From an uncultured Opitutaceae bacterium (GTDB lineage Bacteria; Verrucomicrobiota; Verrucomicrobiia; Opitutales; Opitutaceae), in assembly GCA_903890485.1 (NCBI GenBank), contig CAITBM010000063.1:62001-126000 (forward strand): DNA of 64,000 bases, read 5' to 3'. Below, piece after piece: positions 33,067-41,191 of this stretch. Both the position numbers and the translations under genes were made by a program. Position 1 is the first letter of the stretch. Every line of letters starts with the position of its first letter. The notes under the pieces are model-generated. The model saw nothing but the letters and a program-made list of their open reading frames with translations, made no database searches and was not told the DNA's origin.

Positions 33067-35040
33067 ATGGGATTGCCTCATCTGATTCTTGCACTCCTGG
33101 CCGGGATGGTCGCGCTTGGGTCACCGGCTGTTGCCGGCGAGGTCATCCCCTTGGATCCCCATGTGCAGGGCGCCGAATATGAAGGCATTGGGGCGGTGAG
33201 TGCCGGGGCCTCCTCGCGCCTCCTCATCGATTATCCCGAGCCGGAACGAAGCCGAATCCTCGACTGGCTCTTCCTGCCCCAATACGGCGCGGGTTTTCAG
33301 CACCTCAAGGTTGAAGTCGGCGGAGAGATCAATTCCACGGACGGAACTGAGCCGACCCACGCGCGGACAAGGTCCGAACTGACCACGCCAAAGCGGGAGT
33401 ATTTCGAGAGAGGTTATGAATGGTGGCTGATGAGTGAAGCGGTGAAGCGAAACCCGGGGATCGTTCTGGACTGCCTGCCGTGGGGAGCTCCGGGGTGGAT
33501 CGGCGGCGGACAATACTACTCCCAGGACATGGCGGATTACTTGGTGGGATTTCTTCGGGGAGCGCGCGAATATCATCGCTTGAATATTCGTTACGTCGGC
33601 GTGTGGAACGAAAAGGATAACGATGCGAACTGGATCAAGCTTCTCAGACAAACCTTGGACGCGAATGGGTTCGGGGAGGTGAGAATTGTGGGAGGCGACA
33701 TGAATGGACCGCCTGAGCAGCAATGGAAACTTGCCGAGGCCGCGGCGAAGGATCCGGAACTTGCCCGATGCCTCCATGCCATTGGAGTCCACTATACCTA
33801 TGGGGAACAACCCAACTCAGTCGCCCACCTCAAGGCAGCAGGCGTTCGCATCTGGGCTTCCGAGCAGGGGGAATGGGATTGGGCCACAATGCAGCCCTAT
33901 TTTCATCAAAGATCATCGGACCTGAACCGGCTGTTCCTCGACAGTGGCGTGACAAAAGTTGAATTCTGGAGCCCGGTCACAAGTTACTACGACTGTCTCC
34001 CCGCTCCGGGGTCTGGTGTGATTACAGCCAACACCCCATGGTCGGGGGCATTTGAAATTATGCCCACGCTGTGGTCGGTGGCGCATTACACCCAGTTTGT
34101 CGTGCCGGGATGGCGCATCCTGAAGGAGGTCGGGCGAAAGCTTCCTCAAGGCGGGAGTCTGGTCGGGTTCTCCTCTCCCGATGGCGAAGATGTCTCAATT
34201 GTGATCGATACAACGGGCGCGAAGGGTGACCAAGAGTTGAACTTTTCCCCTCAGCTGGCCTTGGCGCAAAAGAAATTGCATGTGTGGCGGACGGACCAGA
34301 TGGAACAGTTTATCAGGAATCAGGACCTGAATCTCACGAACGGGCTATGGACGCTCACCGTTAATCCGAACTGCACCTACACGCTAACTACAACGGTTGG
34401 TCAGCGAAAGGGAGAGGCATCAGGACCCACCCGACGGCCTTTTCCTCTGCCCTATAAGGAAGATTTTGAAGGCTATACCGCGCACAGCATGCCTCGCTTC
34501 CTTTGTGACCAAGGTGGAGCTTTCGAGGTGGTCGATAATAATGAGGGTGGGCACAGTCTGAGACAGCAAGTGAGCGAGCCCGGGATCGATTGGTCCAAGG
34601 GGACCTATGCCTATTCGGTGCTCGGAGATGACCACTGGACCGATATCTCCATCAGTGTTAATGCTGCGTTCGAGGCAACGACCGACGGCGCGGGGAAGCC
34701 ATCTGATCGATCAATCGGAATACTGGCTCGATGGAATCCCGGAGCAACGTGGCTCCATTTCTACACGCCAAATCCTGCTGGATACTGTTTGCGCTTGTAT
34801 GAAAGCGGCCGCTGGCAGGTTGCGACGGCGCGCTCGATTCTTGCCGAGGGCAAAGTGGAATCCCCGCGAACTTCCAGACAACACCTTTCGCTCCGGTGCC
34901 AAGGCGCGCGTCTCCAAGCAGGATTGAATGGGCACCTGCTTGCCGAGATCACCGACTATACCTATCAACGAGGGCTGGTCGGGATCTACAGCGGATTCCA
35001 CGCCTCGCTTTTCGATGACATCGTCGTTGAATCGCCCTGA
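33067..35040 (+). CDS. GH59 galactocerebrosidase-like glycoside hydrolase, exported
   Basis: A secreted 657-residue enzyme closely resembling animal galactocerebrosidase (GH59, beta-galactosidase on galactolipids). I chose ATG 33067, preceded by AAAGGA and giving a compact signal peptide; ATG 33028 is in frame. Matches include EYEGIGAVSAGASSRLLIDY, TDGTEPTHARTR, YEWWLMSEAVKRNP and LPWGAPGW. The acid/base Glu182 is in GVWNEKDND and the likely nucleophile Glu266 in IWASEQGE. SPVTSYYDCLPAPGSGVITA, TPWSGAFEIMPTLWSVAHYT and a C-terminal lectin-like domain (YKEDFEGYT to FDDIVVESP) complete the GALC plan. It lies alone in a less GC-rich segment downstream of tRNA-Gln, suggesting horizontal gain. Confidence 0.85.
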   Translation: MGLPHLILALLAGMVALGSPAVAGEVIPLDPHVQGAEYEGIGAVSAGASSRLLIDYPEPERSRILDWLFLPQYGAGFQHLKVEVGGEINSTDGTEPTHARTRSELTTPKREYFERGYEWWLMSEAVKRNPGIVLDCLPWGAPGWIGGGQYYSQDMADYLVGFLRGAREYHRLNIRYVGVWNEKDNDANWIKLLRQTLDANGFGEVRIVGGDMNGPPEQQWKLAEAAAKDPELARCLHAIGVHYTYGEQPNSVAHLKAAGVRIWASEQGEWDWATMQPYFHQRSSDLNRLFLDSGVTKVEFWSPVTSYYDCLPAPGSGVITANTPWSGAFEIMPTLWSVAHYTQFVVPGWRILKEVGRKLPQGGSLVGFSSPDGEDVSIVIDTTGAKGDQELNFSPQLALAQKKLHVWRTDQMEQFIRNQDLNLTNGLWTLTVNPNCTYTLTTTVGQRKGEASGPTRRPFPLPYKEDFEGYTAHSMPRFLCDQGGAFEVVDNNEGGHSLRQQVSEPGIDWSKGTYAYSVLGDDHWTDISISVNAAFEATTDGAGKPSDRSIGILARWNPGATWLHFYTPNPAGYCLRLYESGRWQVATARSILAEGKVESPRTSRQHLSLRCQGARLQAGLNGHLLAEITDYTYQRGLVGIYSGFHASLFDDIVVESP

Positions 35041-35048
35041 AGCTAGGA

Positions 35049-35065
35049 GTACCCGCGCTGGGTAC
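35049..35065 (+). terminator. Hairpin after the GH59 gene
   Basis: GTACCC (35049-35054) pairs with GGGTAC (35060-35065) around a 5-nt loop, starting 9 bp after the GH59 stop. No T-run follows, so termination is uncertain. Confidence 0.35.
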
Positions 35066-35233
35066 CAAGCAGCCTGCCTGAAGAGTGAAGCAAAAATATC
35101 GAATCCGCCGCTCGAATTGGATGGGAGCCGGGTTTGTTTAGCTTTCAGACGTTGCCCCGTCTCCCCGCCCTCAGAGGGAGTTCCCCTCGAAAACAGGCCG
35201 ATTCGCTTCAAAAAGCTCGTGGTTTGGCTCCGA

Positions 35234-35244
35234 CCGGGCAGCCA
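35234..35244. repeat. 11-bp copy of the tRNA-Gln 3' end (possible attachment-site half)
   Basis: CCGGGCAGCCA here is identical, in the same orientation, to the last 11 bases of tRNA-Gln including the encoded CCA (32255-32265). Islands that integrate into tRNA genes leave such a copy at their far end. The segment between contains the broken gene and the GH59 gene. No integrase is visible, and 11 bp is short, so this is suggestive only. Confidence 0.35.
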
Positions 35245-35739
35245 TTCGACGCGCTACGCTTGCTCATGGCCTGCGGCCGGCGAACCAAAGACCAATACCC
35301 TCCAGATCACCGAATCACTCCAGACTGCGCGTCGAATGGCCCTGAGCAAGCGCAGCGCGTCGAACGGGCAGCTTGTGGTCACGCGCGGTCCGAGCACCGC
35401 TTGCTCATGGCCTGCGGCCAAAGGCCTTGAGCGGAGTCGAGAGGCCGGCCTCCCCGAACCAGATGAATATGTTAATCGCAGAAGCGCGGCGAATGGCCCC
35501 GAGCCTGTCGAGGGGCACGTGCGTCGTCTATTTCTTCTGATGACAAGAAATGCGCAGTGAATCGCCATTTTCGCGCACTTCCGCGAATGTCCTCGTGGAT
35601 TAACAGGATGAGGAGCTGCGTCGCAGCCTCCGCTTGAGCCGTGAGTGGTGCCGGCAACAGGCGCGACCCGACTGGCTCTGGAACGCCATGCAAGGCCGCA
35701 GCTTTGGGCAGAGCGCCCAGGCCGGGGTTGACGAGTGCG

Positions 35740-36093
35740 TTAGTTCGGGGCCTGCGCCTTGGCGCTGTGGCGGTAGTGAATCACCCGCACCTTCTCCAGT
35801 GTCACCAGCCCGCCGCCCATCATGGGTTCCAGGACGCCGAGGAATGCGTTGATCTTCGACTCCTCGTCCACGATCTCGACCACCATGGGAAGGTCGTTGG
35901 AGAGCCGGAGAATCTTGGCCGTGTGGAGCCGGCTTGTGGGTCCGAAACCCATGGGGCTGCGCAGGACTGTCGCGCCCGCAAGGCCCTGCTCTCGGGCCTT
36001 GAGCACGATGGCCTCGTAGAGGGGATGGCTGCCGTGCCGGTCGGATTCCCCGATGAAGATCCTCAGGAGCAGGGATTCTGTGGGTAGGTTCAT
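35740..36093 (-). CDS. DUF190 family protein, partner of CrcB
   Basis: A 117-residue protein from ATG 36093 with the DUF190 pattern: LLRIFIGESDRHGSHPLYEA, IVLKAREQGLAGATVLRSPM, GFG, then SNDLPMVVEIVDEESKINAF. The fold is a small ferredoxin-like/PII-like regulator type. Members are commonly encoded beside crcB fluoride channels; their role is unclear, perhaps sensing or modulating fluoride export. The gene starts 2 bp after crcB ends and would be under the same fluoride riboswitch. Confidence 0.85.
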   Translation of the reverse strand: MNLPTESLLLRIFIGESDRHGSHPLYEAIVLKAREQGLAGATVLRSPMGFGPTSRLHTAKILRLSNDLPMVVEIVDEESKINAFLGVLEPMMGGGLVTLEKVRVIHYRHSAKAQAPN

Positions 36094-36095
36094 GT

Positions 36096-36494
36096 TCAGT
36101 TTCCCTTGAGGGCGTTGATCCAGGTGGCGCAGAGGTGCCCGAGCCACACCGCAATGAAACAGACGACAAAGGTGCCGGTTGCGTTTGCCCCCGCGCTCAT
36201 CCACTCGCCCTCGCGGGCCAGGTTGAGCGTCTGGAGGCTGAAGGAGGAGTAGGTCGTGAATCCCCCTAGGATTCCGGTCATCACGAATTGGCGGGCCGTG
36301 GGGCCCACCAGGACCCGCCCGTCGGGGCTTGTGAGCGTGTTGAAGAATCCGATCACGAACGATCCCGAGACATTGATGATGAACGTGCCCCACGGGAACG
36401 TCCCGCCGAAGCTGTCGGCGACGATTCCCGAAAGGGCGAACCGGGCGAGGCCCCCAAGGCCGCTTCCCAAGAAGATCCAGAAGTAGAGGTGCAT
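36096..36494 (-). CDS. crcB: Fluoride channel CrcB/Fluc
   Basis: A 132-residue inner-membrane protein with four hydrophobic segments; ATG 36494 (MHLYFWIFLGSGLGGLARFA) preceded by TAGGAA is the start, although the frame is open upstream into the riboswitch. Conserved Fluc motifs are the GTFIINVSGSF segment with Asn41 and GGFTTYSSFS at residues 77-86, with the pore Phe and Ser/Thr track. Fluc dimers let fluoride leave the cytoplasm. A single full-length crcB (not a split pair) is present, controlled by the riboswitch at 36518-36591. Confidence 0.95.
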   Translation of the reverse strand: MHLYFWIFLGSGLGGLARFALSGIVADSFGGTFPWGTFIINVSGSFVIGFFNTLTSPDGRVLVGPTARQFVMTGILGGFTTYSSFSLQTLNLAREGEWMSAGANATGTFVVCFIAVWLGHLCATWINALKGN

Positions 36495-36517
36495 AATTTT
36501 CCTAGAGCGTTGATTCG

Positions 36518-36591
36518 CAGTAGGAGTCATCAGCACCGACTTTCGTCGGGCGGTTTCCCGCGGGGAGCGGGTCGGCAGATTCCATTGCCGA
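36518..36591 (-). promoter_or_regulatory. Fluoride riboswitch (crcB motif)
   Basis: Reading the minus strand, GGCAATGGAATCTGCC forms the 5' stem-loop with the ATGGA loop. It is followed by GAAACCGCC, a CGAC-gaaa-GTCG hairpin and GCTGATGACTCCTAC. These match the conserved elements of the crcB/fluoride riboswitch, including the 3' CUCC that pairs with the loop GGA. The element ends 23 nt before the crcB ATG. A translational on-switch acting on the TAGGAA ribosome site is plausible; I see no terminator. Confidence 0.9.
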
Positions 36592-36644
36592 TGGGGCCAA
36601 GGCTTGGAGGGCCGCCTCGGTCCTTCAAGAGCAAAAGGGCGGGC

Positions 36645-38102
36645 CTAGAGGCCCTCGGGGTGGGTCGCGGGCTCCAGGAGACGGTTCTTGAAGGCGGGCC
36701 CCGACCAGGTCAGGTGGAGGCTTGCCGGTCCTGTCGCGTGCACGTAGCGGACGACGACCGTATAGTTGCGGTAGGAATCGAGCGCCATCTCCCCGGTTGC
36801 GGTGCCGCGGCCCAGGGCGTCCTTCTTCACCACGAGCTTTCCCTCGACCAGGATCTGGACCTTGCCGTCGGAGTCGGCTGCAAAGGTGTAGGTGCCCGCC
36901 GTGTCAGCGTGGACGGAGGTCCGGTATTCGACCGAGAAATGGTCCTTGGGGACGCCGGCCGAGGCGTCCGGGGAGCCGACCCCGGGCTCGTCCACCAGGT
37001 CAAAGTCGACGAAGGGGGTGACCGAGGTCTTGGCCAGCTGGGCGAAGGCCGGGTCCTTGTAATAGCTGGCCATGAAAAAGTGCGTGTGGGCGTAGCCGCT
37101 CGGCCCCAGGAGAGCCTTCACGTCGGCAATGGACCAGGGGTGGCCGTCGGGGTAGACGATCCCGTGGAAGGGGGTGGGGGTCTCGTCCTTCCTGGGCTTC
37201 TCGCGGTTCTCATCCCAGGCAAACCGGCAGTTGTCCCGCCCGATTCCGAACTCCCACATGATATAGCCCACCTTCCCCTTGAAGTGCTCGACCACCCCGG
37301 GGACCGACTGGCCCTGGCGGTTCATGCATTCGGTGCACAGCATGTGGGCGTCCCCGACGATCGTGTAGGATCCGTATTCGTGCCACGAGGGGAAGTCGGA
37401 GAACGGGGCCCCGGAGAATTCCTTTCCGGTCGCGGTCACGGGGATCGTGGAGCCGGTCTCCTTGATCCAGAGGAGGGCGTCCTTTTCGAGCTTCACGGTG
37501 TCCTCCGACTTGTTGGGCTCATTGTAGATCTCCCAGAACACAACGCGCGGGTCCGCCTTGTGGGCGTTCACGATGTCCTGCACGTAGGCCTTCAGGCCCT
37601 GGCGGTGCTGCTCGTAGTGGGCCCGCACCTCGTCGCCCGGACACACGAGCCATTGGCTGTTGTGGACCCCGGGAATCGGGGCGGGGTAGCGGTAGTCCGC
37701 GGAGAGGAGATCCTTGGGCGGCTGGTTCCAGCAGTCGTCAAAGAAGACAAACTCGGTGCGGATCCCGTACTTGGTGGCCCGGGCCAGGAAGTCTTCGATG
37801 TCGGAGAGGAGGGCATCCTTCTTCTTCAGGTAGACATAGTAGTGAAGGTAGACCCGGACCACGTTGATGCCGTAGGTCGAGGCATAGTGGAGTTCCCGCT
37901 CATTGACCTCGGGGTCGTACTGGTCCCACTGCTGGGCCTCGTTCACCGCGTTCGTGGGGACGAATACTGTGCCCTGGACCCAGCGCCAGTCCCGGTCGGC
38001 TGTGGCCGAAGCCTTCGGCTCGCTCGGGGCTGTCGTGTTCACGGAGCATCCGGCGGTCGCCAATAGGGTGCAAACCAGGAGGGCCCTGAGCGTGGGGTTC
38101 AT
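36645..38102 (-). CDS. Exported lipoprotein glycoside hydrolase with C-terminal PA14-like domain
   Basis: A 485-residue lipoprotein (lipobox LATAGC, Cys19). The catalytic part is a TIM-barrel glycosidase of clan GH-A: Glu195 in FWEIYNEPN is the expected acid/base and Glu284 in IMWEFGIG a likely nucleophile. This resembles GH5/GH2-like cellulase-fold enzymes. Residues about 390-480 (VEYRTSVHADTAGTYTFAAD, VRYVHATGPASLHLTWSGP) form a PA14-type beta domain for carbohydrate binding. Substrate unknown. It is divergent from the SpoIIE-type phosphatase gene. Confidence 0.75.
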   Translation of the reverse strand: MNPTLRALLVCTLLATAGCSVNTTAPSEPKASATADRDWRWVQGTVFVPTNAVNEAQQWDQYDPEVNERELHYASTYGINVVRVYLHYYVYLKKKDALLSDIEDFLARATKYGIRTEFVFFDDCWNQPPKDLLSADYRYPAPIPGVHNSQWLVCPGDEVRAHYEQHRQGLKAYVQDIVNAHKADPRVVFWEIYNEPNKSEDTVKLEKDALLWIKETGSTIPVTATGKEFSGAPFSDFPSWHEYGSYTIVGDAHMLCTECMNRQGQSVPGVVEHFKGKVGYIMWEFGIGRDNCRFAWDENREKPRKDETPTPFHGIVYPDGHPWSIADVKALLGPSGYAHTHFFMASYYKDPAFAQLAKTSVTPFVDFDLVDEPGVGSPDASAGVPKDHFSVEYRTSVHADTAGTYTFAADSDGKVQILVEGKLVVKKDALGRGTATGEMALDSYRNYTVVVRYVHATGPASLHLTWSGPAFKNRLLEPATHPEGL

Positions 38103-38261
38103 GCCTGAGTAGAAGGCCGCAGGCGGGCGCCGTGCAACACCCGTTTGCGGAAAGCGACGGCCGGGCGCGAAGGTGCCGCCCCGGCCAACTCGGCGTTAAG
38201 ATGCCGTTACGAGCCAGCTGCCGCATTGCGCGCCCGCGCACTCGGCCGGTAGGATGGCGCT

Positions 38262-39494
38262 GTGAACCGGGAACGCAACCGCCCCCTCGAGCTCCGCTCC
38301 ATGCTGGGCCACAGCGAGTGGATTGCCGCGGACGCCCCCCTGGAGGCGGTCCACAGGCGGTTCGCGGACAACAGCACGGACTTCATGGCGGTGTGCGAGG
38401 GCCCGAGGCTCCTCGGCGTGTGCGCCCGCCGGCAGATCGCCATGCAGCTGGGCGCCCGCTTCGGGTTCGCGCTCTTCGCCCAGAGCCCGGTTAGGGAGCA
38501 TATGATGGCCGATCCCCTCTGCCTGAACGAATTTGCGCCCCTTAACGAGGTCTTGGAGTCCGTGGCCGCGCGCTCCAACGCCAACTTCTACGACGATGTC
38601 CTGGTGGTCGACGCCTCGGGGCAGTTCGTGGGCTTCATCTTCGTCCATGAGCTAGTGCGTCTGCAGACGGAGATGCTCCTCGGCAACATCGACGAACTGG
38701 AGCGCTCGCGCCTCGAGATCGCCGAGAAGAACCGCATCCTCGAGGAGGATGTCCTGATGGCCAGGGAGGTGCAGCTTGCGATGCTTCCCCAGAACGGGGC
38801 CGCGGCAGACCCCTCGCTCCGGTGGGCGTTCCGCTCCGAATACCGTCCCTCGGGAGGGGTGAGCGGGGACTTCTTCCAGCTGATCCGGATCTCGGACGAG
38901 TCGGCGGGCGTCCTCGTGTGCGACGTGATGGGCCACGGGGTCCGCTCGGCGCTGGTGACGGCGATGCTCCGGGCGTTCTCGGAGGACCTGCGCTCGACGG
39001 CGTCGGACCCGGGGGCCCTCCTCACGCGCCTGAACCAGTGCCTGATGGGAGTCCTCCGGCAGACGGCCAACATGCTCTTCGTCACCGCGGCCTACGCGGT
39101 CGTGGACATCGGCAAGGGGACCCTCGCGTACGGCCAGGCCGGCCATCCGACCGGTTTCCTGAGGCTGGCCTCCGGCCGGGTGGAGGCGCTTCCCGCCGAG
39201 GGCGACGTCGCCGGGCCAGCCCTCGGCCTCATTCCCGACTACCCCTTTGTCACCGGGGTCCGAAGCCTCGGCTTGGGCGACACCGTGATCCTCTTCACGG
39301 ACGGGCTCACCGAGGCTCGAAGCGCCGCCGGCGAGGAGTGGGGCCAGGACCGGCTTGCCGAGGAGATTGCCCGCGATCCGTCGGTCGAAAACCGGGACCT
39401 CCTTCCGCGGCTTGTCGAGGCCGCGAGCCGCTTCGCCGGCGGAGGGGCCTTTGAGGACGACGTGTGCCTGGTGGCGCTCACGGCGGGACCGTGA
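38262..39494 (+). CDS. CBS-domain SpoIIE/RsbU-type PP2C phosphatase
   Basis: A 410-residue cytoplasmic signalling phosphatase from GTG 38262, preceded by AGGA. The N-terminal half (about 20-135) reads as a CBS-type pair (DDVLVVDASGQFVGFIFVHE), followed by a helical linker with LEEDVLMAREVQLAMLPQ, a typical RsbU/SpoIIE lead-in. The phosphatase domain has the metal motifs SGGVSGDFFQ, CDVMGHGVRSAL, ILFTDGLTEAR and FEDDVCLVAL. Such proteins dephosphorylate anti-anti-sigma factors in partner-switching pathways; no STAS or RsbW gene is nearby. The CBS part may sense adenine nucleotides. Confidence 0.88.
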   Translation: MNRERNRPLELRSMLGHSEWIAADAPLEAVHRRFADNSTDFMAVCEGPRLLGVCARRQIAMQLGARFGFALFAQSPVREHMMADPLCLNEFAPLNEVLESVAARSNANFYDDVLVVDASGQFVGFIFVHELVRLQTEMLLGNIDELERSRLEIAEKNRILEEDVLMAREVQLAMLPQNGAAADPSLRWAFRSEYRPSGGVSGDFFQLIRISDESAGVLVCDVMGHGVRSALVTAMLRAFSEDLRSTASDPGALLTRLNQCLMGVLRQTANMLFVTAAYAVVDIGKGTLAYGQAGHPTGFLRLASGRVEALPAEGDVAGPALGLIPDYPFVTGVRSLGLGDTVILFTDGLTEARSAAGEEWGQDRLAEEIARDPSVENRDLLPRLVEAASRFAGGGAFEDDVCLVALTAGP

Positions 39495-39558
39495 GGGCGG
39501 CGGGTTGCCAGAATGCGATAACCCGATCACGGTAGGGGCGCCCCCCGATCCCCAACGC

Positions 39559-39957
39559 ATGACGGTATCAAGGTTCAAGATCATTGAGAACGGCCTGAAG
39601 TGCAGGTGCCCCAACTGCGGGCTCCCCACGCTCTTCCGCTCGGACAGCCGGTTCAAAGTGAACGAGACGTGCCCGAACTGCGACCTTCGCATCGAGAACG
39701 GTGATGGCGCCTTTCTCGGCCCGTTTGCGATCAACTACGGCGTCACGGCCTTCGGCGTCATCATCCCGGTGATCGTCCTCTACGCCACGGGACGGATCGG
39801 GGCCCGGGTCGCGCTCCCGGCATGTTTTGCGGGGGCGCTCCTTGTCCCGCTCCTCCTCTACCGCGTCTCCTGGGGATGGTGGCTCATGCTCTATTATTTC
39901 TTTCTCCCTGCCAACCTGCCGGCGAACCGGATGGGCAGAGAGGAGGATGACCGTTGA
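39559..39957 (+). CDS. DUF983 membrane protein
   Basis: A 132-residue protein from ATG 39559 with two CxxC pairs near the N-terminus (CRCPNCG and CPNCDL), a probable zinc ribbon. Two membrane segments follow (AFGVIIPVIVLYATG and ALLVPLLLYRVSWGWWLMLY). This is the DUF983 architecture (GLxxxCPxCGxxxLFRxxxxxxxxCxxCG). Function unknown. It is downstream of the phosphatase gene and just before chrA on the same strand. Confidence 0.8.
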   Translation: MTVSRFKIIENGLKCRCPNCGLPTLFRSDSRFKVNETCPNCDLRIENGDGAFLGPFAINYGVTAFGVIIPVIVLYATGRIGARVALPACFAGALLVPLLLYRVSWGWWLMLYYFFLPANLPANRMGREEDDR

Positions 39958-39997
39958 CGCCGGGCGGGCCACGCACGGAGCCTTCTGGGCCCAAATC

Positions 39998-41191
39998 ATG
40001 AACCCAACGTGGCTGCAAAAGCTTGCCGAGGTTGCGGGCGCCTTCCTGAAGCTGGGCCTCACCTCATTTGGCGGGCCGGTGGCGCACCTGGGGTATTTCA
40101 GGACGGAGTTCGTGGAGAAGAGGCGGTGGATCGATGACCAGGCGTATGCGGATGTCGTCGCGCTCTGCCAGATGCTCCCCGGGCCCGCGAGCAGCCAGGT
40201 GGTCTTCTGCCTCGGCATGCGTCGGGCGGGAATCGCCGGCGCGCTCCTTGCGTCGCTCTGCTTCACGCTCCCGTCCGCGGTGGCTATGATCCTTTTTGCC
40301 TACGGGGTCGCCGGCAGGGGCGCCGTCTCGGGCTCCGGCTGGCTCCACGGGCTCAAGCTCTGCGCCGTGTCGGTCGTTGGACTCGCGGTCTGGGGCATGG
40401 GGACAAAGTTGTGCCCGGACTGGCCCCGGCGCCTGGTGGCCCTTGCCGTCTCGGCCACCGTTCTTCTCGCACCCGGATCGTGGATCCAGCTCGCGGCGAT
40501 GGCTGCCTGCGCGCTGGCGGGATCCTGGATATTTGCCGACCGGCAGCCGGCGCCCCGGGCGGACCCTGCGCTCGGAGCCGGCCATGCCTGGGCGGCAGCA
40601 TCCCTCCTGACGTTTGGCGTGCTGTTGGTTGGCCTTCCCCTCATCGCGCGCTCAAACGCCAGCCGCACGGTTGCCGTGGTTGACGGCTTTTATCGGGCAG
40701 GTTCGATGGTGTTCGGGGGCGGACACGTGGTGCTCCCTCTTCTCAGGGCGGAGGTGGTCCCCAAGGGCTGGATCGGGGACGATGCCTTCATGGCCGGCTA
40801 CGGCGCTGCCCAGGCCGTCCCGGGACCTCTGTTCACCTTTGCTGGGTACCTGGGAACCGTGATCCAGGGGCCTCCCCACGCCTGGGCGGGGGGAGTGCTG
40901 GCGCTCCTCGCCATCTTCCTGCCGGCATGGCTTTTGGCCGGCGGCGCCCTCCCGTTCTGGCACTCGCTCCGCGGCATGGGCCGGGCGCAGGGCGCCCTTG
41001 CCGGAGCCAACGCCGCCGTGGTCGGCATCCTGCTTGCGGCGTTCTGCCGTCCAGTCTGCACCGAGGCGATCCGCGGTCCCTGGGACGTCCTGGCCGCCGC
41101 GGTGGCAGCGCTCGCCCTGGCGAGACTCAAGGCTCCGGCCTGGCTGATGGTGGTCCTCATGGCCGCCGCGGGCCAATGGGTCCTTCGCTAA
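39998..41191 (+). CDS. chrA: Chromate transporter family protein, two-domain ChrA
   Basis: A 397-residue membrane protein with the duplicated CHR domain of long-chain ChrA. The first half has LTSFGGPVAHLGYFRTEFVE, RRWIDD and QMLPGPASSQ. The second repeats it as YRAGSMVFGGGHVVLPLLRA and YGAAQAVPGPLFTFAGYLG. ChrA exports chromate by antiport; in many soil bacteria the native substrate may be another oxyanion. ATG 39998 starts at the usual MNP..LQKLAEVAGAFL; ATG 39947 is an alternative. No chrB regulator is adjacent. Confidence 0.88.
   Translation: MNPTWLQKLAEVAGAFLKLGLTSFGGPVAHLGYFRTEFVEKRRWIDDQAYADVVALCQMLPGPASSQVVFCLGMRRAGIAGALLASLCFTLPSAVAMILFAYGVAGRGAVSGSGWLHGLKLCAVSVVGLAVWGMGTKLCPDWPRRLVALAVSATVLLAPGSWIQLAAMAACALAGSWIFADRQPAPRADPALGAGHAWAAASLLTFGVLLVGLPLIARSNASRTVAVVDGFYRAGSMVFGGGHVVLPLLRAEVVPKGWIGDDAFMAGYGAAQAVPGPLFTFAGYLGTVIQGPPHAWAGGVLALLAIFLPAWLLAGGALPFWHSLRGMGRAQGALAGANAAVVGILLAAFCRPVCTEAIRGPWDVLAAAVAALALARLKAPAWLMVVLMAAAGQWVLR

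Larger units (their letters stand above)
35041..35739. repeat. Gene-free, repeat-rich stretch with REP-like elements
   Basis: No convincing gene lies in these 700 bp. A 28-bp sequence at 35244-35271 recurs inverted at 35338-35365 with about 25 matches. A 22-bp sequence (35257-35278) recurs exactly at 35398-35419. GCCCC/GGGGC arms form a hairpin near 35496-35516, and GAGG/GCTGCG pair with CGCAGC/CCTC near 35608-35629. GATTAACAGGATGAGG near 35597 resembles GATTAACAGATGAGG just after tRNA-Gln (near 32296). This is the texture of REP/intergenic repeat clusters and of a worn island edge. Confidence 0.5.

Noticed and set aside
36288-38066. 592-codon plus-strand ORF opposite crcB and the glycoside hydrolase lipoprotein
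   Set aside because: It runs through the fluoride riboswitch and two supported genes; shadow frame of GC-rich DNA.
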